A DNA stretch of 44,055 bases, taken from positions 1 to 44,055 of the IMG/VR virus record IMGVR_UViG_3300028786_000002; one strand, 5' to 3'. How positions within the stretch are numbered: the first letter of the stretch is position 1; every line of letters begins with the position of its first letter. Shown here one piece after another: positions 39,663 to 44,055 of this stretch. This stretch comes from a virus. The notes under the pieces are model-generated. The model worked only from the letters and a program-made list of their open reading frames with translations, did no database searches and was not told the DNA's origin. The position numbers were made by a program, and so were the translations under genes.

Positions 39663-40096
39663 TCAACGAAGCACAGGTCACAGCCTTGCTGATTCGCGAG
39701 GAAGCTGAAGTATTGCACGCCTATCCTGACAGCAAGGGATTCATTACCTGCTGCGTGGGTCGCATGATCGATCCCCGCAAGGGCGGCGGATTCTCGCAGG
39801 ATGAGTCGCGCTATCTCCTGCGTAATGACATCCACAGATTCACTGCTGAATGCGAGCGCGCCTTTGAGTGGTGGCCATTGCTGGATTCAATACGGCAGCA
39901 GGTCATTTTCTGCATGGTATTTCAAATGGGTGTGACCAAGGTGGCGGGCTTCCATCAGATGTGTCTTGCGCTCGGCCGTGGCGATTACCTGAGGGCCTCC
40001 ATTGAAATGCTGGATAGCGACTGGGCTCGCGAAGATTCACCGGCACGGGCAAACCGTATGGCTCTAATCATGAAAACGGGAGAATGGCCAGCATGA
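39659..40096 (+). CDS. Endolysin, GH24 (T4-type) lysozyme
   Basis: A 145-residue muramidase. The catalytic triad has the T4 spacing: Glu15, Asp24 (YPDS) and Thr30. Family features include GRMIDPRKGGGFSQDESRYL, FCMVFQMGVTKVAGFHQM and the C-terminal WAREDSPARANRMALIMKTG. After Thr30 the usual IGIG/VG loop reads CCVG, two adjacent cysteines. No signal peptide is seen, so release depends on a holin. Confidence 0.93.
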   Translation: MINEAQVTALLIREEAEVLHAYPDSKGFITCCVGRMIDPRKGGGFSQDESRYLLRNDIHRFTAECERAFEWWPLLDSIRQQVIFCMVFQMGVTKVAGFHQMCLALGRGDYLRASIEMLDSDWAREDSPARANRMALIMKTGEWPA

Positions 40097-40356
40097 CATT
40101 CTGGGACCTGGTCTCGAACAACTGGACGAAAATACTCGGCACCGTCTCGACGATGCTGACCACGCTGATGACGTTGATTGCCAGCGGCGCCTTTGAAGGG
40201 CTGCTGGAGCCTAACTTGATCAAATGGCTCGGCATCGCCGGCATGTTGGTTGGGTCGGCAACGGTCGGTGTCGGGTTCAACAATTCCGCGCGGATCAAGA
40301 TCGCCACCGCGATGGAAACGGCCATTAAAGCTACACCTCCACAGGAGACCCCATGA
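40093..40356 (+). CDS. Holin candidate
   Basis: An 87-residue protein with two hydrophobic helices (LGTVSTMLTTLMTLIASGAF and LGIAGMLVGSATVGVGF) and a charged tail, directly after the endolysin. GGGAG ten bases upstream and an ATGA junction favour the ATG at 40093 over 40084. A holin would form lesions that free the lysozyme. Confidence 0.68.
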   Translation: MTFWDLVSNNWTKILGTVSTMLTTLMTLIASGAFEGLLEPNLIKWLGIAGMLVGSATVGVGFNNSARIKIATAMETAIKATPPQETP

Positions 40357-40691
40357 AACTTAAACTCCACCAAGCCTTGCCGCTACTGTTTCTCTTACTT
40401 GCAGGCTGCGCCTCTCTGGGCGTCCCAGCGCCTTCTACCTTCAACGAGAAGGCAGCGGCCGCACTAGCCACAGTGACCGGCGCCAGGCAGACCACGTTGA
40501 CGCTGCTGCAGGCCGGGAAGCTCACACCGGACGACGCCGAGAACGTGAACGCTCAGGCCGACAACCTGCGCCAAGGCATCGACATTGCCCGGCAGATTCA
40601 TTCAACCAATACCGCCGCAGGGGATGATCGTCTGACAGCAACGATCACGGCTCTTACGGCTCTTAACGCTTACCTGGGGACGCGTAAATGA
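40353..40691 (+). CDS. Small lipoprotein of the lysis module
   Basis: A 112-residue protein with a lipoprotein signal (KLKLHQALPLLFLLLAGC, lipobox LAGC, acylation at Cys19) and a helical mature part (ENVNAQADNLRQGIDIARQI). It may act in outer-membrane disruption like an o-spanin, although it is longer and less Pro-rich than classical Rz1. Confidence 0.75.
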   Translation: MKLKLHQALPLLFLLLAGCASLGVPAPSTFNEKAAAALATVTGARQTTLTLLQAGKLTPDDAENVNAQADNLRQGIDIARQIHSTNTAAGDDRLTATITALTALNAYLGTRK

Positions 40692-40894
40692 ACGCAGGAA
40701 TTATCGCACAGCTCATTCTTCAGGGGCTCCAGCAGCTTCAGGCGTACCAACAGGTGGCCATGAAAGCGCATGCCGAGGGCCGCGACGTGAGTGACGCGGA
40801 ACTAGACGCGCTCGGCGCTGCTGACGATGCCGTCAAGAATGCAGTGGATGCAGAGATTACAAGACAGCGGGCCGCGCAATTGCCAGCCCCATGA
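40688..40894 (+). CDS. Small helical protein at the end of the late operon
   Basis: A 68-residue protein. A mildly hydrophobic N-terminus (IIAQLILQGLQQLQAYQQ) is followed by an acidic helix (SDAELDALGAADDAVKNAV). ATGA overlap with the lipoprotein gene. The function is unknown. It is convergent with the methyltransferase gene 20 bp away, with no clear terminator between. Confidence 0.65.
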   Translation: MNAGIIAQLILQGLQQLQAYQQVAMKAHAEGRDVSDAELDALGAADDAVKNAVDAEITRQRAAQLPAP

Positions 40895-40914
40895 CCTGCT
40901 GACGGCAGTCTTCC

Positions 40915-41733
40915 TCAGAGCGCTTTAGCGGCGTGGATGTCGTACCACACCGTATCAATCATCCCGCTGTATAAAACCGCCTCCCAATCGTGCATCAGCT
41001 CGTCCAGGTTGCGCCAACCGTCCTTGTGCTCCATCGGTGTAGGGCCTGAGCTGTCCACCTTGTAGAGCCCGGTAGCGACTCCCGCGTGCGTTCCTTCTTT
41101 GCTCGACTTCGTGCGCTTCAGCATGCCGAGAATAGCCGGATGACGACGCAGCCACAGCCGTAGCCACTGACGCGATGACCACTTGGTATGCGCGAGCGTG
41201 CCGGGCTTTGGGATGATGACCGGCTGCCAGGTGTCCTGGCGGATGAGGTTGAACCGCGTGTAGCCGATGCTCTGCAGGTGGGCGATTAGATTAGCCGCAC
41301 CACGACCGGCCTCGAAGCTCAGATACTTCGGCGCTGTCTCGCGAGTGAAGGACATGACGGCAATATCATCTGCGCCCTCGATGTCGATCTTCACGAACTC
41401 GCCGACGCCGTACTCGGCTATCACTGAGTCCAAGCGGCGGAAGGGAATCTGGATCTCATCGGCGTGATAGCCATTGCGAGACGCCATGGTCTTATCAAAG
41501 CTGTTCCAGATCGCGCTTTCCCGGCAGAGGTAGAAGGGGAGGGTGCCGGCTGTGTTCCCTATCGCAACACCAAGAACAACGCACTTACCTAATGCGATCT
41601 CCGCTGAGAATCGAGCCTTGAGCTTTTCCACGAGATTCGGCGCTGCCTCGATGCAGATCGTCCTATACCCCTCCCGCATGTAGTGCTCCGTGTCATCCCC
41701 GTTGTGACCGCCAAGGTCATAAGCCAACTTCAT
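40915..41733 (-). CDS. FkbM-family SAM-dependent methyltransferase
   Basis: A 272-residue enzyme. The N-terminal SAM site is AYDLGGHNGDDTEHY, CIEAAPNLVEKL is the acidic strand that binds the ribose, and VKIDIEGADDIAV is the FkbM hallmark. The C-terminal 100 residues are basic and specific to this protein. FkbM enzymes methylate hydroxyls, often of sugars. At a prophage end it may methylate a surface glycan and block re-infection. GGGAG six bases before 41733 is better placed than for the ATG at 41739. Confidence 0.85.
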   Translation of the reverse strand: MKLAYDLGGHNGDDTEHYMREGYRTICIEAAPNLVEKLKARFSAEIALGKCVVLGVAIGNTAGTLPFYLCRESAIWNSFDKTMASRNGYHADEIQIPFRRLDSVIAEYGVGEFVKIDIEGADDIAVMSFTRETAPKYLSFEAGRGAANLIAHLQSIGYTRFNLIRQDTWQPVIIPKPGTLAHTKWSSRQWLRLWLRRHPAILGMLKRTKSSKEGTHAGVATGLYKVDSSGPTPMEHKDGWRNLDELMHDWEAVLYSGMIDTVWYDIHAAKAL

Positions 41734-41853
41734 ATCCATCTCCCTGTTGTGTTTTTGAATCGTACCTGCCGCCTAATTGGCGTGCAGACTTCCCGCAGTG
41801 ATGCGCGTCACAGTTTCGATTTGCTGCGCTGAACGATGTAAGAGAAATCGACG

Positions 41854-42093
41854 CTACTCAGTCGGCGCCTCAGTTTCTGCAGGGCGCTCCTCAAAGTCTT
41901 CGCAATCCTCGGCGCTCTCCATCGCTGCCTGCAAGTCGGCTTGCGTGAATTCCAGGTCTAGCCGCGCTTCCCAGTGTCCCTTCAGGCATGCCATTCCCGG
42001 CGGGACCGCTGGTTCATACGTGAGTTCCGACCACGAGTGCGCGTCCTTTCCTGGGTCATAGTCCAGATGAATGCAGCCGATGCAGTACTTCAT
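41854..42093 (-). CDS. Small Cys-containing protein of the right-arm operon
   Basis: A 79-residue protein. KYCIGCIHLDYDPGKDAHSW is a recognisable phage pattern with a Cys pair, and the rest is acidic (ESAEDCEDFEERPAETEAP). It is the last gene of the small-gene operon. The function is unknown. The next 120 bp, up to the methyltransferase, have no gene. Confidence 0.68.
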   Translation of the reverse strand: MKYCIGCIHLDYDPGKDAHSWSELTYEPAVPPGMACLKGHWEARLDLEFTQADLQAAMESAEDCEDFEERPAETEAPTE

Positions 42094-42314
42094 TGTTGCT
42101 CGCACACAGTCAGAGCGGCTCTAATGCGGGATCTACGCTGCGGCAGTCCTTCGAACAGATTGCAGCGGCTCGCCTTGTAGCACCAGCGCATGCACTTCGC
42201 GCATTGAACCTGCCGCGTCTCGCCTTTGGCGTTGTCTCGCGTTCCATACGGACGACTCCACGCCCGGAAGTCTCGTGCGTCCGTACATTCAATCGGTGTC
42301 TTAAATTCACTCAT
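42090..42314 (-). CDS. Small zinc-knuckle-like protein
   Basis: A 74-residue protein with VQCAKCMRWCYKASRC, a Cys cluster probably binding zinc, followed by a basic tail. ATGA junctions on both sides. It is like the small Cys proteins of the leftward early operon. Confidence 0.66.
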   Translation of the reverse strand: MSEFKTPIECTDARDFRAWSRPYGTRDNAKGETRQVQCAKCMRWCYKASRCNLFEGLPQRRSRIRAALTVCEQQ

Positions 42315-42526
42315 TCGTCCGCCATCCGCAACAGCTTGAGCTTCGACCGTTCCAGCAGCCACAGAGTATCGCCGCCATCAGCGTACGAGCTGGCGAAGTA
42401 CTCGTTGCCGTCCTTGTCGTAACCCATGATGACGACGCCTTCGAGTTTGCCAGCGGCAGCCTCAAGGATTCGATCCGCCGGCAGGTCCAGCTTCGTAACG
42501 CATCCCAGGTTCACAACCTCACCCAT
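42311..42526 (-). CDS. Conserved small phage protein
   Basis: A 71-residue protein. The pattern GEVVNLGCVTKLDLPADRIL, then VVIMGYDKDGNEYFASSYAD and DTLWLLERSKLKLL, belongs to a small family common in proteobacterial phages, of unknown function. GAGAAG precedes the ATG at 42526. Confidence 0.78.
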   Translation of the reverse strand: MGEVVNLGCVTKLDLPADRILEAAAGKLEGVVIMGYDKDGNEYFASSYADGGDTLWLLERSKLKLLRMADE

Positions 42527-42665
42527 GGTCTTCTCGTGTGTTGTGCGAGTGACGTTTCTCTGCCTCGCGTAGGCCGTCCGCGAGACAACAGAAAATCTCA
42601 CTGGCACCCCAAGCGCTTGCGATAAGAATTGCCACCACCAATCCAATCAAGCTCCAGATCCACAT
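42519..42665 (-). CDS. 48-residue membrane peptide
   Basis: One hydrophobic helix at the N-terminus (WIWSLIGLVVAILIASAWGA) and a charged, His-containing cytoplasmic tail. GGAG five bases before the ATG supports the start at 42665. It may be an exclusion-type membrane peptide, but nothing specific is visible. Confidence 0.62.
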   Translation of the reverse strand: MWIWSLIGLVVAILIASAWGASEIFCCLADGLREAEKRHSHNTREDHG

Positions 42666-42667
42666 AG

Positions 42668-42994
42668 CTACTCCGCTCGCTCCTGAGGAGCGAGACGCTT
42701 GACGTCGATGGTGGCCAGCAGCTCGCGCAGCCGCTCCACGTCCTCGGCAAACCGGAAGCACATCAGCGCACCGGTCCGCTTGTCACAGAGGACGATGCCA
42801 CCGTCTGAGGTGATCAACGAGTACTCGCGCGGTGTGTGCTTCTCTACGACGTTCAGCATTCTGTTTCTCCATTGCTCAAATCCGGGAAGATCCCCAACCG
42901 ATATGTCGGTTGCTTTTCTCTGCCCAAACGACGGGTCGTACTCGATGCGACCGACTCGCATACCACTTCCATAATCCTGGTCACCGGCTGACAT
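42668..42994 (-). CDS. Hypothetical protein of the right-arm operon
   Basis: A 108-residue mixed alpha/beta protein (VEKHTPREYSLITSDGGIVL, RFAEDVERLRELLATIDVKR). GGAGAAG precedes the ATG. The function is unknown. Confidence 0.7.
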   Translation of the reverse strand: MSAGDQDYGSGMRVGRIEYDPSFGQRKATDISVGDLPGFEQWRNRMLNVVEKHTPREYSLITSDGGIVLCDKRTGALMCFRFAEDVERLRELLATIDVKRLAPQERAE

Positions 42995-43118
42995 GGTCTT
43001 CTCCGTTCAGAAGAGCGCTACATTGCCCAAGAGACGCAAGGCCGGGCTGACCGGCCGTGGCATTTGAATCCGGGTGACCTTCCGGTAGTAAGCACCGCTC
43101 GTGCTCAGCTTGCGTCAT
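42981..43118 (-). CDS. 45-residue hypothetical protein
   Basis: A short frame starting 3 bp after the HTH gene's stop and overlapping the next gene by 14 bp. It contains HERCLLPEGHPDSN, which resembles a CLLPEGH motif in small phage proteins. The start is inferred from position and the ribosome site is weak. Confidence 0.45.
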   Translation of the reverse strand: MTQAEHERCLLPEGHPDSNATAGQPGLASLGQCSALLNGEDHVSR

Positions 43119-43120
43119 AG

Positions 43121-43342
43121 TCAATCCAGGCCTAGGCATTGATCGCGATGCTCGTCGTCGTGATCGATGAAACACGACACAGCTACCTGCACGACACGCG
43201 GGATCTTCAGCTCGCCCGACACGTACCGGCGCATGGTGCGTTCGTCGATATCTAGCATCCCAGCCATCTCTCGCTGCGAGATACCGGACGCACCTGGGGT
43301 CAAGAGTTTCTTCATTTCGGCTGCTGTGATCAGGTTCTTCAT
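43121..43342 (-). CDS. Small HTH regulator of the right-arm operon
   Basis: A 73-residue protein with a helix-turn-helix (ISQREMAGMLDIDERTMRRY) close to small phage XRE-type regulators. It heads the operon that runs down to 41854. Two 17-bp operator-like repeats lie 15 and 41 bp before its start, so it probably represses itself and the operon. Confidence 0.78.
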   Translation of the reverse strand: MKNLITAAEMKKLLTPGASGISQREMAGMLDIDERTMRRYVSGELKIPRVVQVAVSCFIDHDDEHRDQCLGLD

Positions 43343-43356
43343 GGCTCACCTCGCTA

Positions 43357-43373
43357 TAGGGCCTAATGTCCTA
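43357..43373. promoter_or_regulatory. Right-arm operator 1
   Basis: TAGGGCCTAATGTCCTA, a 17-bp near-palindrome (5 of 6 arm bases match), just before the HTH gene. It shares the TAGGGC-5-GYCCTA consensus with 43383-43399. Confidence 0.7.
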
Positions 43374-43382
43374 TATGCGAGG

Positions 43383-43399
43383 TAGGGCGTCAAGCCCTA
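43383..43399. promoter_or_regulatory. Right-arm operator 2
   Basis: TAGGGCGTCAAGCCCTA, a 17-bp perfect palindrome (apart from its centre), 26 bp from operator 1. A minus-strand TTGACG -35 box (43393-43388) lies within it, so binding should block the operon promoter. The matching -10 box is weak. Confidence 0.75.
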
Positions 43400-43441
43400 T
43401 GCTCAAGGAATACCTCAAGACCGCAACAGCGGCGTTCCCAT

Positions 43442-43455
43442 ACCGCAATTGCGGT
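43442..43455. repeat. 14-bp perfect palindrome
   Basis: ACCGCAATTGCGGT. Operator-like in size, but it matches neither set of 17-bp operators in the genome. Related GCGG/CCGC steps recur nearby. Confidence 0.6.
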
Positions 43456-43469
43456 GCCCTGTGGGCGAT

Positions 43470-43497
43470 TTCGGTTTAGAGCAAACCGAATTCGGTT
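43470..43497. repeat. Inverted repeat with TTCGGTT units
   Basis: TTCGGTTT (43470-43477) and AAACCGAA (43483-43490) are perfect arms. A third unit TTCGGTT follows directly (43491-43497), making ACCGAATTCGGT a second palindrome. It lies just upstream of the -10 box at 43511. Confidence 0.7.
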
Positions 43498-43510
43498 ACC
43501 GCGGTTCATA

Positions 43511-43516
43511 TATAAT
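43511..43516 (+). promoter_or_regulatory. Near-consensus -10 box pointing to the tRNA segment
   Basis: TATAAT preceded by CATA, with no good -35 at 16-18 bp. The repeats at 43470-43497 occupy that place and could bind an activator or repressor. In the prophage this promoter would read into the rebuilt tRNA-Thr gene about 110 bp downstream. Confidence 0.5.
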
Positions 43517-43520
43517 GAGC

Positions 43521-43545
43521 GTGTGCCGAGATTTGTACGGCACAC
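43521..43545. repeat. Inverted repeat GTGTGCCG / CGGCACAC
   Basis: Eight-base perfect arms with a 9-base centre, right after the -10 box. It may be an operator or a hairpin at the start of the rightward transcript. There is no T run for termination. Confidence 0.65.
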
Positions 43546-43625
43546 AGTGAAAAGTAGGCACAATAACCGACACATTTAACAAACACGCCGCACCGCAACA
43601 AGGCTAAGTTGCTGATTTTGTTCAT

Positions 43626-43666
<41 letters not shown>

Positions 43667-43708
43667 TGTTCCCGAGCTGAGAATACACTAGATTTACCGG
43701 CAAATCCC

Positions 43709-44055
43709 TCACTTTCCATTCTTCCCTGTTCCGTTTTTTGTCCGCCGATTGTCCGCGTACTCGGCATAGTCCTGCGGGTTGATGTGCCCGTAACGATCAA
43801 CCATCCGCACGTCTGACCAGCCTCCAAGTTCCTTGATCGCTTGGTCTGGTGTGCCGGCGAGCTTATGCCACGCTGCCCACGTATGCCGCAGGTCGTGGAC
43901 GCGAAACCCAGGGACCCCAGCCCTTGAGGTTGCCTTCTTCCAGCACGTCTTGATGGACCCAATAGGCGCCCTGCCGCGCTGGTCTGTGAACACGTATTCC
44001 TTGTGCCGCCCTTCCTGCTGTCGCAGCACTTCGATGGCTTCGGCAGGCAGAGGGA
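43709..44055 (-). CDS. int: Tyrosine integrase, C-terminal catalytic part (continues at base 1 side)
   Basis: The 3' part of the integrase whose start is at 798-800. It holds the rest of the catalytic domain: His278 and Arg281 in VHDLRHTW, Trp304 at the His/Trp position in LGGWSD, and the nucleophile Tyr313 in DRYGHINP. With Arg191 from the other part, the active site is complete. The last 20 residues are basic. Bases 43929-44055 repeat 1-127, so they count once in the joined gene. Confidence 0.95.
   Translation of the reverse strand, partial: PLPAEAIEVLRQQEGRHKEYVFTDQRGRAPIGSIKTCWKKATSRAGVPGFRVHDLRHTWAAWHKLAGTPDQAIKELGGWSDVRMVDRYGHINPQDYAEYADNRRTKNGTGKNGK
43929..44055. repeat. Direct terminal overlap, right copy
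   Basis: Identical to 1-127, marking closure of a circular sequence. It should be removed once when the genome is joined. Confidence 0.95.

Noticed and set aside
43390-43575. Minus-strand frame of 61 codons before the HTH gene
   Set aside because: It covers several palindromes and promoter-like boxes, has a Cys/Arg-rich improbable composition and no ribosome site.

Overview
The window is one complete circular phage genome, opened inside its integrase gene. Bases 1-127 are identical to bases 43929-44055, so the unit is 43,928 bp and the 127 bp at the ends are an assembly overlap, not a biological terminal repeat. The gene content is that of a temperate short-tailed (podovirus-type) phage of a GC-rich proteobacterium: tyrosine integrase, repressor/Cro pair, O-like initiator, Q-like antiterminator, terminase, portal, SU10-type capsid and adaptor, large internal virion proteins, and no tape measure or sheath. 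The attachment site is the 5' half of a tRNA-Thr(CGU) gene, which fixes the prophage ends.

Layout. (1) 1-10585, minus strand: a long leftward early operon of about 33 mostly tiny, overlapping genes, starting at a clear PL promoter (10645-10673) and running through ERF annealase, YqaJ exonuclease and a coiled-coil partner to a putative excisionase and the integrase, which crosses the window ends. (2) 10640-11466: a lambda-like switch, with a short cI-type repressor, a Cro/YdaS-like gene, and four 17-bp operators in two pairs. (3) 11630-14614, plus strand: rightward early genes (small ORFs, HNH protein, HTH_39 protein, O-like initiator with possible iterons, a second replication protein, a PD-(D/E)XK nuclease, a 37-residue membrane protein, Q). 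(4) 14615-14796: three hairpins, two of them terminator-like, which are the probable targets of Q. (5) 14797-20308: secreted or tail-fibre-type proteins including a beta-helix spike, placed unusually before the terminase. (6) 20352-36128: packaging, head, neck and ejection proteins, with a homing-endonuclease-like gene inserted. (7) 36298-37466: tail fibre, followed by a reverse-strand outer-membrane-protein-like cargo gene with its own promoter. (8) 37878-40894: lysis module containing a free-standing PAS-domain protein among membrane/coiled-coil genes, an XhlA-like protein, a GH24 lysozyme, a holin candidate and a lipoprotein. (9) 40915-43342, minus strand: an FkbM methyltransferase and an operon of small genes headed by its own HTH regulator with two matching 17-bp operators. 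(10) 43343-43708: a gene-free regulatory and attP segment.

How it works together: cI holds PL and PR through the four operators. The leftward operon supplies recombination and integration, the rightward operon supplies replication and then Q, and Q lets polymerase read through the hairpins into the late genes. In the integrated prophage the arm at 40915-43342 lies next to the tRNA, the usual place for genes expressed in the lysogen. The most unusual elements are the PAS protein in the lysis module, this second repressor-operator unit at the prophage end, and an attP that carries the 5' rather than the 3' half of a tRNA.
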